A stretch of 64,000 bases of DNA from Allocoleopsis franciscana PCC 7113 (GCF_000317515.1 NC_019738.1:2313623-2377622); one strand, 5' to 3'; numbered from the stretch's first letter, positions 16,933 through 26,618 are shown. Numbers and translations: made by a program. Notes: generated by a model from the letters alone, not told the origin.

Positions 16933-18633
16933 TTAGCCTCCAGAAGCTGAAACCACAGGTAGCCAAATTTGAGAAGGGCGATCGCTTCCAAAAAACACCG
17001 TCAAAGTAATAATCTGAGCATCCATCAAGCGATCGCTCCCCAAGGGTGAACCTGTACCCGGATTCATGGGATAGGCAGGAAAACAAGCCGCACTCAAACT
17101 CAGCCGCAATGCATGACCTTTAGAAATTTTCCAGCACGTTGCCTGAAGTTGAACTCGCAACGGTTCGTCCTGAAAACAATCAACTCGGAGATAACCCTGC
17201 GTCAAATTGTAGACACTGCCATCGGGTCGCACTTCCGAGAGAATGGCAGATAAGTCATGACTGGGTTTATCGGCATGACACCAAATCTCAACCGCTACAT
17301 CCCCCGCTAAATGCAAGTCTGCCCCTAGGGGTTCAGTGGTATAAGTCAAGACATCCGGACGGCAATCTAAATGCGATCGCTCAAATGGCCCCGAAGGTGC
17401 AGCGGCATGACCCCCCAACGCTGGGACGGGTCGCCAAGGGTCGTGAACCAATACATCGAAGCCACTTGGGATTTTTGATTCCCCCCTTTTTAAGGGGGGG
17501 TAGGAGGCGATCGAATCTGGAATTGATTCTGCTGCTTCTGCAACTAGAGTGCCTGAGTCTTCCCGCAGACTAGCAAGCCCAGTACTTGACAAAAAGTATT
17601 TTTTATGATTCTTTTCAGGCCAATGCTCAAAATGACGCCAGTGGTTACTGCCCATCTCAAACAAACGAACAGGCGGTTCATCCAATAACCCGGTATCGAT
17701 GCCTTTGAGAAACTGATCGAACCACCGCCGTTGCAATTCATCAATCGGATTCGCGGCTTCTGCACCAAAATCTACAGCCCCCACTTTGCGATTCCAAGGT
17801 AAGTGCGCCCACGGACCAACTAACAACTGTTGGCGATAAGTACTCCGGGCAGTAAAGTCTTTGTAACAATGGAGCGTTCCGCGTAAATAAAGATCAAACC
17901 ATCCCCCGATATGGAACATGGGCAAGTCAGCCTCTTGCAAGTAACCCTTGGGGGAAATTTTTGCCCAGTATTCATCGGGTTTGGCATGTTCTAACCACTC
18001 GTGATAAAAGGTATTGGGTGCGAATTTTCGCACGCACTCATCCAAGTTAGGAACAGACTCATACAAGGGTAGATTCTGGGCAGCCGTGTGGAGGGTTAAA
18101 TAGGCCGCCGGATCGCCTTGTAGCCGCGCCGTTTCTGCGGCAAGCTGAATCGCCCAGCCCAAATTGGCTTGTAAGCAGAAGGCACCCCCCTCATAAACCC
18201 AATCGGTATACAAGTCATAGCCAATCATCGCAGGGCAAAGGGTTTTAAGTGCCGATGGCTTGGCGGCGGCGGCATAAAGCTGAGTCATGCCTTGGTAAGA
18301 AAAGCCATACATGCCCACCTGTCCCGTACTACCGGGTAGCGCGGCTACCCAATTGACGGCATCCTCACCGTCCTCCGTCTCGTGGACAAAGAGTTGGAAC
18401 TCTCCTTGGGAGGTACCCCGTCCCCGCACATCTTGAATCACAACGATGTAGCCGTGAGCCGCGTACCAGGTAGGATGAGCATAAACGACGGTAGATGCGA
18501 TCGCACGTCCATAGGGTTGACGCATCAGCAGTACCGGAAACTCACCTTCAGCATCGGGACGGTAAATATCTGCATCTAACCGAACGCCATCTCGCGTCAG
18601 CATGGATGCGGTTTCTTTCTTAACGTTCAACAT
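16933..18633 (-). CDS. CocE/NonD family serine hydrolase (X-Pro dipeptidyl-peptidase-like)
   Basis: The protein has 566 residues, typical for the family. The N-terminal part is the alpha/beta hydrolase fold (S15-type) with QDVRGRGTSQGEF and nucleophile elbow GMYGFSYQGM (Ser near residue 117). A helical cap follows, then the C-terminal jelly-roll domain (about 400-566). The family cleaves acyl esters or X-Pro peptides; the substrate is unknown. Near residue 384 the frame contains YPPLKRGESK, encoded by a short palindromic repeat (17481-17500) inserted in frame. The insertion sits in the linker between the cap and the jelly roll, where it may be tolerated. Confidence 0.87.
   Translation of the reverse strand: MLNVKKETASMLTRDGVRLDADIYRPDAEGEFPVLLMRQPYGRAIASTVVYAHPTWYAAHGYIVVIQDVRGRGTSQGEFQLFVHETEDGEDAVNWVAALPGSTGQVGMYGFSYQGMTQLYAAAAKPSALKTLCPAMIGYDLYTDWVYEGGAFCLQANLGWAIQLAAETARLQGDPAAYLTLHTAAQNLPLYESVPNLDECVRKFAPNTFYHEWLEHAKPDEYWAKISPKGYLQEADLPMFHIGGWFDLYLRGTLHCYKDFTARSTYRQQLLVGPWAHLPWNRKVGAVDFGAEAANPIDELQRRWFDQFLKGIDTGLLDEPPVRLFEMGSNHWRHFEHWPEKNHKKYFLSSTGLASLREDSGTLVAEAAESIPDSIASYPPLKRGESKIPSGFDVLVHDPWRPVPALGGHAAAPSGPFERSHLDCRPDVLTYTTEPLGADLHLAGDVAVEIWCHADKPSHDLSAILSEVRPDGSVYNLTQGYLRVDCFQDEPLRVQLQATCWKISKGHALRLSLSAACFPAYPMNPGTGSPLGSDRLMDAQIITLTVFFGSDRPSQIWLPVVSASGG
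17481..17500. repeat. Palindromic repeat inserted in frame in the hydrolase gene
   Basis: CCCCCCTT-ttt-AAGGGGGG, translated on the minus strand as part of YPPLKRGESK. The same core occurs in the element at 12094-12112. PPLKRGE-type inserts are seen in many cyanobacterial proteins and mark a dispersed repeat. Confidence 0.65.
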
Positions 18634-18661
18634 GGAGTGATGGAGTGATGGCTTAAACGAA

Positions 18662-18703
18662 TCCCCCTTGAATTTTCCAACACATCCAGGAGATTAAGGG
18701 GGA
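18662..18703. repeat. Inverted repeat TCCCCCTT / AAGGGGGA
   Basis: 8-bp perfect arms with a 26-base loop in the gap between the cupin gene and the hydrolase start, both on the minus strand. Probably another copy of the CCCCCTT-type dispersed repeat; it could also act as a weak terminator for the cupin transcript. Confidence 0.45.
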
Positions 18704-18752
18704 ATCTAGCGATAGATATTGTTAGGGTTATGGGTTGCTTGGTGTCAATTCT

Positions 18753-19208
18753 TTAGCATGGCACCAAAGCGTTAGTTCGCTTGAGTACACTCAAATCCTC
18801 CTCATCCAATTCCACTGGAGTACCACTACGAATCAACTCAGCAAAATCTTCATTGGGCACCATAATACATAGTGCATATAAGCGACCCAAACCCGTATTC
18901 CTCAGTTCATGAATTCCCGTGGGTGGCACTAATAAACTATCTCCCGCCTGAATCGGAACGGTTTTTCCGTCACAGATGGCTAAGCCTTCTCCTTTGAGGA
19001 TAAAGAACATTTCAACGGCAAATTGATGGCGATTGGGCGGAGTTTTGCCCCCCTGATCAAAAATCTCCACACAAACCGTTAAAGAGGCATCTGCCGTTGC
19101 TGGCTCAAATACAATGGCTAAACGATTTGTATCCTGAGGACTGATGCGATAAGCCTGATAGTCTTTAGGCGACTTGATAACAGGAATCATACAACGAGAG
19201 GAGTTCAT
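18753..19208 (-). CDS. Cupin domain protein
   Basis: The protein has 151 residues and forms one beta-barrel cupin. Motif 1 is RHQFAVEMFFILKGEG (one His and one Glu ligand), and motif 2 is GDSLLVPPTGIHEL with a His near residue 107. Only some of the four classic ligands are present, so metal binding is likely but not certain. Family members range from dioxygenases to sugar-nucleotide epimerases and regulators; no function can be chosen. It is upstream of the CocE-like hydrolase and downstream of the isochorismatase-like gene on the same strand, which suggests a small-molecule degradation cluster. Confidence 0.8.
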   Translation of the reverse strand: MNSSRCMIPVIKSPKDYQAYRISPQDTNRLAIVFEPATADASLTVCVEIFDQGGKTPPNRHQFAVEMFFILKGEGLAICDGKTVPIQAGDSLLVPPTGIHELRNTGLGRLYALCIMVPNEDFAELIRSGTPVELDEEDLSVLKRTNALVPC

Positions 19209-19401
19209 AGGAATTTACTCCTGAAATTAGTGATGGGTGGTGGGTGATGGCGTTGAAAGCGGAAGGTTATAAGGTTGAATGTTAACTTATGTTTTATTAA
19301 TGAGAGAGTTTGTTAATTTGTCAACTTCAACCTTCTTAAGCTTGCCAAGCTTTAACCTGTGTTAACACTAAAAGAGCTAAACTGAAAAACTCACTTCTCC
19401 T

Positions 19402-20190
19402 TCAATTATGCTGTTGATCTCCTAATTTAATCGCTTCGAGAATTGATTCAGAATTTGTGACAAAGCCAAAGCACTGATTAACGTTATAAAGCGTTGCTTG
19501 TAGGCAATATTCAGGAGAGGTAGTCGCCGCACAGTCTTTGACGAGAATGCAGTCATAACCCAGAAAGTTAGCATCTTGTAGAGTTGCCATCACACACTGG
19601 TCAATGTTCACTCCGCCAAAGAACAGTGTAGTTTTGCCTAGGTTGCGTAGGATACTATCTAGGGGAGTATCCCAGAAGGCACTCATTCGGTACTTATCGA
19701 CAAAGATATCGTCTGGATTCTGTTCTAGTTCATCGATAATGGCAGCAGCCCAACTGCCCAGTGTTAGAACTTTAGCACCTCTGTTCGGTAGCGGATCGCC
19801 CAGTCCGACACCAACGCCTGTTGGGTTATAAACATGCCGCAATCCAGCACTAATATTGAGTAGGTCAGGACGGTTTCCCCAGTTAACCCAAATGACCGGA
19901 ACTTTGGCGGCTCGTAATTGGGGTAGTAAAGTATTTATTGGGTCGATGGGTTTCCGTGCGGGGGTGACATCAACGCCGATATGAGCCAACCAACCATCTG
20001 GATGACAGAAATCATTCTGCATATCAATGATTAAAATGGCAGCTTTTGCTACATCTATTCGCAGCGTTTTGGTTTCTGTGGTCAAATTAATGAGTAGAGG
20101 TGGAAGGGGTGGGCGGGTAATATCTGCGATCGCCTCATTCACGGCCCAAGCATTTGGCAGCACGCCCAAAGTACGGAGGGGTCGATTCAT
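19402..20190 (-). CDS. Isochorismatase-family cysteine hydrolase
   Basis: The protein has 262 residues. The triad of the family is visible: Asp in ILIIDMQNDFC (near residue 56), Lys in VDKYRMSAF (near 160) and the nucleophilic Cys in GGVNIDQCVMATL (near 197). This group includes nicotinamidases, biuret/ureidoacrylate amidohydrolases and true isochorismatases. The Cys nucleophile supports an amidohydrolase rather than an isochorismatase. The N-terminal 45-residue extension is common in biuret-hydrolase-like members, but that is a weak guide. Cytoplasmic; it heads the run of minus-strand genes 20190-16456. Confidence 0.85.
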   Translation of the reverse strand: MNRPLRTLGVLPNAWAVNEAIADITRPPLPPLLINLTTETKTLRIDVAKAAILIIDMQNDFCHPDGWLAHIGVDVTPARKPIDPINTLLPQLRAAKVPVIWVNWGNRPDLLNISAGLRHVYNPTGVGVGLGDPLPNRGAKVLTLGSWAAAIIDELEQNPDDIFVDKYRMSAFWDTPLDSILRNLGKTTLFFGGVNIDQCVMATLQDANFLGYDCILVKDCAATTSPEYCLQATLYNVNQCFGFVTNSESILEAIKLGDQQHN

Positions 20191-20812
20191 CTTGTTTTAT
20201 CGAAGGAAATTCAGCTTCTCATTCCACCGTTATTTTGCTGCCAAATGCATTTTATAGCCCAAACTTAAGCGTTATTTAAGTATTGATTTTTCTTAAAGAT
20301 ATATTGATTAAAAAGATAAATATTAAAGTGATATGCGAAGATTCATCCTTAAAAATTTATAACTCTCCCTCATGGAGAATATTTTCTGTTTAATAAATTG
20401 AGTCCACCGACTACGAGGGATTTGGTTTTTAGAGGCGCTGCTGTACGACTGACATCATTAGCCTTCAAAGTAAATGAAGGGTAGATGTACTCCCCCTTTC
20501 GTCTGAAAATTTTCTTCAATTGAGGAGAATAACAACCAAAGACAGATTAACCAATGAGAGAGGAAATAATCCAAGATTGTGGCAATAATTGAAACTTAAG
20601 GAACGCCTTTCTACCCAAGAAGCCTAGCTATTGTAGCTGGGCTTTGAAAACGGAGGGTACAGTGCCCTAAAGTTTTCACAAATTATTCACACTTAAGTAG
20701 TACTCTTTTGTCTTATTATTTAACTTTCCCTATTCTCTGGTTCGCTTAATCTCAAGACTGTAAGCAAGAAAACTAGAATTCTGTATAAACGACGTTAATC
20801 AAAGGAACACAA
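20191..20812. other. Intergenic region between divergent genes
   Basis: 622 AT-rich bases. One hairpin stands out at 20620-20644: AAGCCTAGCT / AGCTGGGCTT, 10 bp with one G-U pair and a 5-base loop, without a T-run. I see no coding frame with a ribosome-binding site other than the small gene starting at 20813. Confidence 0.5.
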
Positions 20813-21067
20813 ATGTCTTTATTGATATCTACTTTTTTGTCTTTTTTTCAAGTTGCTACTTTTGTCGCAGCGGTACTCCTCTTTTTAGCTTTCGCTTTGG
20901 GTCTACTTCTGATTCAGTCGCTCAATCAAATTCTTTCTGTTACTGATGAGTATGAAGTTACAGAAAACATAGACCCTGATAGTTTGATAACCTTATCTTT
21001 TCCAGCGTCTTTCTCAGCCACAAACGGTTCCGAAAGTACGATGCAAACAACATCCTATTTTCGGTAA
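20813..21067 (+). CDS. Small membrane protein of unknown function
   Basis: 84 residues. One long hydrophobic segment (about residues 8-38, VATFVAAVLLFLAFALGLLL) followed by an acidic, Ser/Thr-rich tail. A purine-rich AAAGGAACAC lies just before the ATG, with good spacing, and the frame is long for this AT-rich region. No family is recognised. The single anchor with a polar tail suggests a bitopic membrane protein. Confidence 0.55.
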   Translation: MSLLISTFLSFFQVATFVAAVLLFLAFALGLLLIQSLNQILSVTDEYEVTENIDPDSLITLSFPASFSATNGSESTMQTTSYFR

Positions 21068-21137
21068 AACTAGTTTTTGACCAATTTCCCTTAGAGGCGA
21101 TCGCTTGCGGATAAGGTGATTTCAGATGTGCCCAAAA

Positions 21138-21629
21138 TTATTGATTCGATAGCCCTTCTCTTAACTTTTCGAGTACGGCCTGAGCATGACCTTTCGTTTT
21201 CACCTTAGACCAAACATAAGTTAAATTTCCATCCGGATCAATTAAAAATGTTGACCGCACAACTCCCATATATTCCTTACCCATGAACTTCTTCAATCTC
21301 CATACCTTATAGGTTTCACACACCTGATGTTCTGGGTCACTTAAAAGCTGAATAGATAAATTATGCTTTTGAATGAATCGACAATGAGATTTTTCTGAAT
21401 CAGGACTCACGCCTAAAATATTGGCTCCCAATGCGCTGAACTCCTTCTCGTATGAGGTAAAATCTTTTGCTTCAACGGTACAGCCCGGAGTATCATCTTT
21501 TGGGTAAAAGTAGAGGACGAGCCAGTGAGATCGGAAGTCCGCAAGACTCACCCAATTACCGTCTTGATCGGGAACCTTGAAGTCCGGTGCTTTTTGTCCT
21601 AACTGAGGAATGTCTTGGGGCTTCGGCAT
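21138..21629 (-). CDS. Peroxiredoxin of the BCP/PrxQ group
   Basis: The protein has 163 residues. The thioredoxin-fold peroxiredoxin core is clear: APDFKVPDQDGNWVSL, LYFYPKDDTPGCTVEAKDF with the peroxidatic Cys near residue 50. In most BCP/PrxQ proteins the resolving Cys sits five residues later; here that position is Lys (GCTVEAK), so it is a variant that must use another Cys (SHCRF or HQVCET) or an external thiol. It reduces peroxides with thioredoxin or glutathione. Monocistronic, convergent with the small membrane gene. Confidence 0.9.
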   Translation of the reverse strand: MPKPQDIPQLGQKAPDFKVPDQDGNWVSLADFRSHWLVLYFYPKDDTPGCTVEAKDFTSYEKEFSALGANILGVSPDSEKSHCRFIQKHNLSIQLLSDPEHQVCETYKVWRLKKFMGKEYMGVVRSTFLIDPDGNLTYVWSKVKTKGHAQAVLEKLREGLSNQ

Positions 21630-22137
21630 GAGTTCTAAAAGTTCGGTTCAGACTGCATGGGTAATATACCTTAATACCATGGGAATGTGGCTCTCTCTCC
21701 CCATAAGAAGAGAAAAAGCCCTGACATAAAGTACATGGACGAAGCCGAGTGTCCTAAGCCAACATCACTGGCGACTCTTCACTTCACAAAAATTTCACAA
21801 AAAAAACGTATCTAATCATTATCTATGACGGATTTTGACTTTTAAAGCGACATAATATTACCAATTTAATGATTTATAAATAGTAATCTAAATCCCCTAA
21901 AAAAAGGGTGATTAAACAAAAAATAAGAAGTATTAATATTTTTGTACAGGCGTACTTTCATTCAAAACTTATCCTATTTGACTAAAAACCTGATAAAAAC
22001 AAGCTTTCCCGGCTTCCTGAGGAATTAGAAGTTCTCGATTATCTCTGATTTAGAGCTAATTTTCAGTCATTTAATAGCGATCCCAAAGAAAATCTAAAGT
22101 TAAACTAGAAGTAGTAGTCGGAGAAAAGAAAAGAGTT
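21630..22137. other. AT-rich intergenic region upstream of ppsA
   Basis: 508 bases between the divergent peroxiredoxin and ppsA genes. A/T tracts dominate (21780-21960). No coding frame or clear structured element is seen. Promoters of both genes are expected here. Confidence 0.5.
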
Positions 22138-24576
22138 ATGCTGACATCCACCCGCGTGACATCTACCCAAACAACCCAAGAGCAATCTCTGATTCTGTGG
22201 TTTGACGAAATAGGGCTTAAGGATATTCCCTTGGTAGGCGGAAAAAATGCCTCCTTGGGTGAACTCATTCGACAACTCCAGCCCAAAGGTGTTAATGTTC
22301 CCAATGGGTTTGCCATCACCGCTTATGCCTACCGTTACTTTATTGAAAAAGCGGGTTTATCAGCCCAGTTGCGCGAACTATTTGCTGACCTAGATGTAGA
22401 TGATGTCAGAAATCTTCAACAGCATGGCAACAAAGCGCGGAGATTAATCCTCAGTGTCAACTTTCCTCCAGAACTGGAAGCGGCAATTGGTGCAGCTTAT
22501 CAAAAGTTATGCAACCGTTACGGCGAAGACACAGAAGTCGCTGTTCGCTCGTCTGCAACCGCTGAAGACCTTCCCGATGCTAGCTTTGCGGGTCAGCAAG
22601 AAACTTATTTAAACGTCCAAAGTCTCACCAGAGTTTTGGAATATTGCCACCGATGTTTTGCCTCTCTATTTACTGACCGTGCCATCTCCTATCGTCAACG
22701 CAATGGCTTTGATCAGTTAGAGGTTGCCCTCTCTGTGGGTGTGCAGAAAATGGTGCGTTCCGATTTAGCCGCTTCGGGCGTTATGTTTTCTATTGATACC
22801 GAAAGTGGCTTCAAGAATGCGGCCTTAATTACAGCGGCTTACGGTTTAGGAGAAAACATCGTCCAAGGTGCCGTGAACCCAGATGAATATTTAGTCTTCA
22901 AACCGACCTTAAAAGATGGATTTCGTCCCATTTTGGACAAACGACTAGGCAACAAGCGGATCAAAATGGTCTATGACATGGGTAGTTCTAGATTAACGAA
23001 AAATGTCTGGGTACCGGAATCTGAACAGGATAAATATTGCCTAACCGATGACGAAATTCTCCAATTAGCACGTTGGGCGGTGCAGATTGAAGAACATTAT
23101 TCTCAAGTTCGGGGCGTCTACACCCCCATGGATATTGAGTGGGCAAAAGATGGGTTGACCAATGAACTTTTTGTTGTTCAGGCGCGTCCCGAAACGGTGC
23201 AATCTCAGAAGTCTAGCAACGTCCTCAAAACTTACCACCTTAAACAACATAGTGAAGTTTTAGTTAAGGGTCGTAGCGTCGGCGCGACCATTGGTCAGGG
23301 TATAGCCCGTGTAATTTTAGATGTCAGCCAAATTCATCTGTTCCAACCCGGTGAAGTCTTAGTGACTAACAAGACAGACCCCGATTGGGAACCGATTATG
23401 AAGAAAGCCAGTGCAATTGTGACCAATCAGGGAGGGCGAACTTGCCACGCGGCAATTATTGCCAGGGAATTGGGTATCCCGGCGATTGTGGGTTGCACGG
23501 ATGCAACGGATGTATTGAAGACCGGTCAAGAGGTGACCATTTCCTGCGCGGAAGGGGACGAAGGATTGGTTTACAAGGGTTTGTTGCCCTTTGAGGTGAA
23601 AGAGACGAGATTGGAAAACTTACCTCGGACTCGGACTCAAATCTTGATGAATGTGGGCAACCCAGAACAAGCTTTTAGCTTAGCTTCTATCCCTTGCGAT
23701 GGTGTGGGTTTAGCTCGGTTAGAATTTATCATTGCCAACCACATTCAAACGCACCCGTTGGCGTTGCTTCACTTCGATGAGTTGGAAGATGAAGTGGTTA
23801 AAGCCCAAATTGCCGAACTGACAAAACTTTATGACCACAAGCCTGAATTCTTTGTGGATAAGTTGGCTTGTGGCATCGGGATGATTGCAGCCGCCTTTTA
23901 TCCCAAGCCTGTGATTGTGCGGCTGTCCGACCTCAAGACAAATGAGTATGCCAACCTCTTGGGTGGTAAGCCGTTTGAGCCGAAGGAAGAGAACCCGATG
24001 CTGGGATGGCGTGGCGCGTCTCGTTATTACGATGAGAAATATCGCGATGCCTTTGCTTTGGAATGTCAGGCACTCAAGCGAGTGCGGGAGGAGATGGGTT
24101 TAACCAATGTGATTCCCATGATTCCCTTCTGTCGTACACCGGATGAGGGTCGTCAAGTGTTAGCAGAAATGGCTAAAAACGGTTTAGAACGGGGCGTCAA
24201 CGGCTTACATGTTTATGTGATGTGTGAGTTGCCGAGTAATGTGATTTTAGCGGATGAGTTTAGTAAGGTGTTTGACGGCTTCTCGATTGGTTCTAATGAC
24301 CTGACACAGCTAACTTTGGGTTTAGACCGGGATTCCGCCTTAGTGGCTCCTATCTTTGATGAACGCAATAAAGGCGTGAAGCGGATGGTGAAAATGGCGA
24401 TCGCAGATGCGAAGGAGCATGGTTGTAAAATTGGGATTTGTGGTCAGGCTCCCAGCGACTATCCTGAGTTTGCTCAATTCTTGGTCGAACAGGGAATTGA
24501 CTCGATTAGCCTCAACCCTGATTCTGTTCTCAAGACCATCTTGATGGTTGCCCAAGTGGAGGGAGTTGAACACTAG
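22138..24576 (+). CDS. ppsA: Phosphoenolpyruvate synthase
   Basis: The protein has 812 residues, the expected size. Domain order: N-terminal ATP-grasp nucleotide-binding domain (LVGGKNASLGEL, VAVRSSATAEDLPDASFAGQ), central phosphohistidine domain with GGRTCHAAIIARE (catalytic His near 437), and C-terminal TIM barrel PEP/pyruvate domain (GLARLEF, ENPMLGWRGASRY, VMCELPSN with the catalytic Cys near 695). It converts pyruvate, ATP and water to PEP, AMP and Pi, for gluconeogenesis. The PPDK insert is absent, which separates it from pyruvate phosphate dikinase. Start ATG 22138 is preceded by GGAGAAAAGAAAAG. Confidence 0.96.
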   Translation: MLTSTRVTSTQTTQEQSLILWFDEIGLKDIPLVGGKNASLGELIRQLQPKGVNVPNGFAITAYAYRYFIEKAGLSAQLRELFADLDVDDVRNLQQHGNKARRLILSVNFPPELEAAIGAAYQKLCNRYGEDTEVAVRSSATAEDLPDASFAGQQETYLNVQSLTRVLEYCHRCFASLFTDRAISYRQRNGFDQLEVALSVGVQKMVRSDLAASGVMFSIDTESGFKNAALITAAYGLGENIVQGAVNPDEYLVFKPTLKDGFRPILDKRLGNKRIKMVYDMGSSRLTKNVWVPESEQDKYCLTDDEILQLARWAVQIEEHYSQVRGVYTPMDIEWAKDGLTNELFVVQARPETVQSQKSSNVLKTYHLKQHSEVLVKGRSVGATIGQGIARVILDVSQIHLFQPGEVLVTNKTDPDWEPIMKKASAIVTNQGGRTCHAAIIARELGIPAIVGCTDATDVLKTGQEVTISCAEGDEGLVYKGLLPFEVKETRLENLPRTRTQILMNVGNPEQAFSLASIPCDGVGLARLEFIIANHIQTHPLALLHFDELEDEVVKAQIAELTKLYDHKPEFFVDKLACGIGMIAAAFYPKPVIVRLSDLKTNEYANLLGGKPFEPKEENPMLGWRGASRYYDEKYRDAFALECQALKRVREEMGLTNVIPMIPFCRTPDEGRQVLAEMAKNGLERGVNGLHVYVMCELPSNVILADEFSKVFDGFSIGSNDLTQLTLGLDRDSALVAPIFDERNKGVKRMVKMAIADAKEHGCKIGICGQAPSDYPEFAQFLVEQGIDSISLNPDSVLKTILMVAQVEGVEH

Positions 24577-24584
24577 CACCCTGG

Positions 24585-24629
24585 GGGAGCGGGGGTGCCG
24601 GGGTGCAGAGGTGCGGGGGAGTGGGGGAA
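24585..24629. repeat. G-rich heptamer-like tract (GGGGTGC units)
   Basis: Runs of GGGGTGC, GGGGGAG and GGGGTGC-like units in the short gap between ppsA and the convergent gene. A second tract of the same type is at 38727-38760 and a complementary one at 43484-43513. Confidence 0.55.
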
Positions 24630-24636
24630 ACTTTCC

Positions 24637-26307
24637 TTACTCAAACTGCGGCATCAACTGAAGCATCCCTAATCCCAACTCTTTGGCAGAGAGCGATCGC
24701 GCCTCAAAAAATGCCAGCATATCACTAGGCTGAGGATTGCCGCGTGCTGCTCCCGTCAGACCCTTGGCAATGATTAAGCCGCAATGTCCTTTAATTTTCT
24801 TGCAGCGCTGATCCCACTTTTTACGAGCAGACGTATGGGTGGGGTCGGCTTCGGGGAACTCGCCAAACAGGTATAGATTACTATTTTCCGTCTGAAGAAT
24901 GCCCAAGTCATAACGCTCACCCACAAAGGGGTCTTCTCCTGGATTAAAGCAAATCCCTTTTAAACCCCCAGCCGTTTGAATCTGCTCAATCAGCACTTTT
25001 GCCTTGGGACGAGTGGTTTGAATCAAAATAACCGGCATCCCTTCACCGGCTTCCTGAACTTCCTTAGACTGGTAGCAATCGACACCAGTCCGTAACATTT
25101 CCACACTTTCCCACGGAATCATGCCCAGGCTGAGGAATGCATCTTTGGGGACTAAGTCATCCCGTAGCGGTACCGCCATTTCCGCTTCGTCCAAGTCATC
25201 ATCAAAGTCATCATCAAAGTCGTCTTCAAAGTCATCTTCGCCAGCGAACTGAGCCATCTCCAACAACTCGGTTGCCACATCTGGGAGCGTGGAAACTTTA
25301 ACCGAAAGCGTTGATTTTGATTCAACTTCTAAGGGAATGGGGATGCGGTAACGCTTGGAGATTGCAGGGAAATCATCTGCCGCTAACTGCCGAGATGTCG
25401 CTTTGAAAAACCGATGCAGTGCTTCCAGGGCAATGTAAAGTGCGATCGCTTCTTCGTCATACAGAAAGGGTCGCATACCTTCCAACGGATGCACCGTCCC
25501 GAAATTCGGCACAATATCCGACACCGGCAAGTCCGCTAAATCAAAGTCCTCCTCTTCATCCCCTTCATCTTCTTCATCGTCATCTCGTCCAAAGGTGAGA
25601 AACAAGCAATCTTGCCCTAAAAAGGCTTTTTCCATCGCCTCGAACGACTCCTCGGCTAAAACCGAAGCCCGAAACCGTTTTAGGGAATCCAATGAGCGAT
25701 ATAGCAGGACGCCATACTCCATCCCCAGCATTCCCATGACGGAGGCGTAAAACGTCTCCACATCCCACCGATTGATTTCAATCGAGAGAATATTGTGGTC
25801 AGCTAGCAGTTCCCAAGGGGCATCCTGCCAAAGTTCATGGGATTTTTCCAGCAGAAGGTCGGCATATTGAGGAGGGAGCTCAGGGCGTCGATTGCTGGCG
25901 ACTTCCGCAAACCCCCGAAAGACCTCATCAATTAAAGGTAAATTTGGAACGTAATCAATCGTAATATCCAAATCTTGCAGGACACCGCGCAAGTAAAACT
26001 GAATTTCCCGGTCTCGAACTACAATCTTTGAGGGACGAGCCGGTTGAGCCGGGTTTTGGGGATGCTCCATTGCTCGCAGCAAGGCACGCACAACGGCTTC
26101 TGGACCCATTTCTGGCGACACCACATCCATCGCCCGCACAATGCCTTCGGAACCATCAACCCAGAGAATACATTCGCTGTTCCCTTCACTCTCCGATTCC
26201 ATAGTATCTGAAAAAGCTGACAGCGAACGGCGATCACCTTCCCACACACTAGGAATTTGTTGTAATTTTTTAAGCCGACGACAAGTAGTGGGATTCAGGG
26301 CAGACAT
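24637..26307 (-). CDS. Large acidic cyanobacterial unknown
   Basis: The protein has 556 residues with no signal peptide or membrane helix. Two regions are extremely acidic: about residues 240-255 (DDDEEDEGDEEEDFD) and about 360-378 (EDDFEDDFDDDFDDDLDE), the second made of imperfect repeats at DNA level. Between and after these are well-ordered alpha/beta-looking segments. It resembles cyanobacterial plant-like conserved unknowns that carry DUF6930-type domains, but I am not sure of that name. The N-terminal 30 residues are basic. It is monocistronic and divergent from the Fe-S carrier gene. Confidence 0.65.
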   Translation of the reverse strand: MSALNPTTCRRLKKLQQIPSVWEGDRRSLSAFSDTMESESEGNSECILWVDGSEGIVRAMDVVSPEMGPEAVVRALLRAMEHPQNPAQPARPSKIVVRDREIQFYLRGVLQDLDITIDYVPNLPLIDEVFRGFAEVASNRRPELPPQYADLLLEKSHELWQDAPWELLADHNILSIEINRWDVETFYASVMGMLGMEYGVLLYRSLDSLKRFRASVLAEESFEAMEKAFLGQDCLFLTFGRDDDEEDEGDEEEDFDLADLPVSDIVPNFGTVHPLEGMRPFLYDEEAIALYIALEALHRFFKATSRQLAADDFPAISKRYRIPIPLEVESKSTLSVKVSTLPDVATELLEMAQFAGEDDFEDDFDDDFDDDLDEAEMAVPLRDDLVPKDAFLSLGMIPWESVEMLRTGVDCYQSKEVQEAGEGMPVILIQTTRPKAKVLIEQIQTAGGLKGICFNPGEDPFVGERYDLGILQTENSNLYLFGEFPEADPTHTSARKKWDQRCKKIKGHCGLIIAKGLTGAARGNPQPSDMLAFFEARSLSAKELGLGMLQLMPQFE

Positions 26308-26618
26308 AGAATAGCGATGGCGTTAATTGCAAAAAGAATAGCGAGTCGAGAACCAGTATAAGAGGAGATATTCCTATTAAACCGCAATAATTTCCGGGCT
26401 GTTGTTTTCTGGATCTGGCGCTGGATTTCTACTCTGTTCTACTAGGGCATTTTGAAGTCGCCACGCATGGATTCAAGTGGGATTCGTTACAATAACAGAT
26501 AAAAAGCTAAGCTCAGCAAGTTTACTCTTTTGTCAGTTTTCTTAATCTACTTGATCCAAGGGACTGACAAAATAAACTATTCCCTATATAAAGAGCCAAT
26601 AGGAGTCGCAAGGTATTC
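26308..26618. other. Divergent promoter region of the acidic unknown and the Fe-S carrier gene
   Basis: 311 bases. A 10-bp inverted repeat TTTTGTCAGT (26528-26537) and ACTGACAAAA (26563-26572) lies 47 bases before the Fe-S gene start. It may be an operator or a 5' UTR hairpin. Confidence 0.45.
26528..26572. promoter_or_regulatory. 10-bp inverted repeat upstream of the IscA-like gene
   Basis: Perfect arms TTTTGTCAGT / ACTGACAAAA separated by 25 bases, ending 46 bases before ATG 26619. Position fits an operator or leader hairpin; no known regulator consensus is recognised. Confidence 0.4.
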
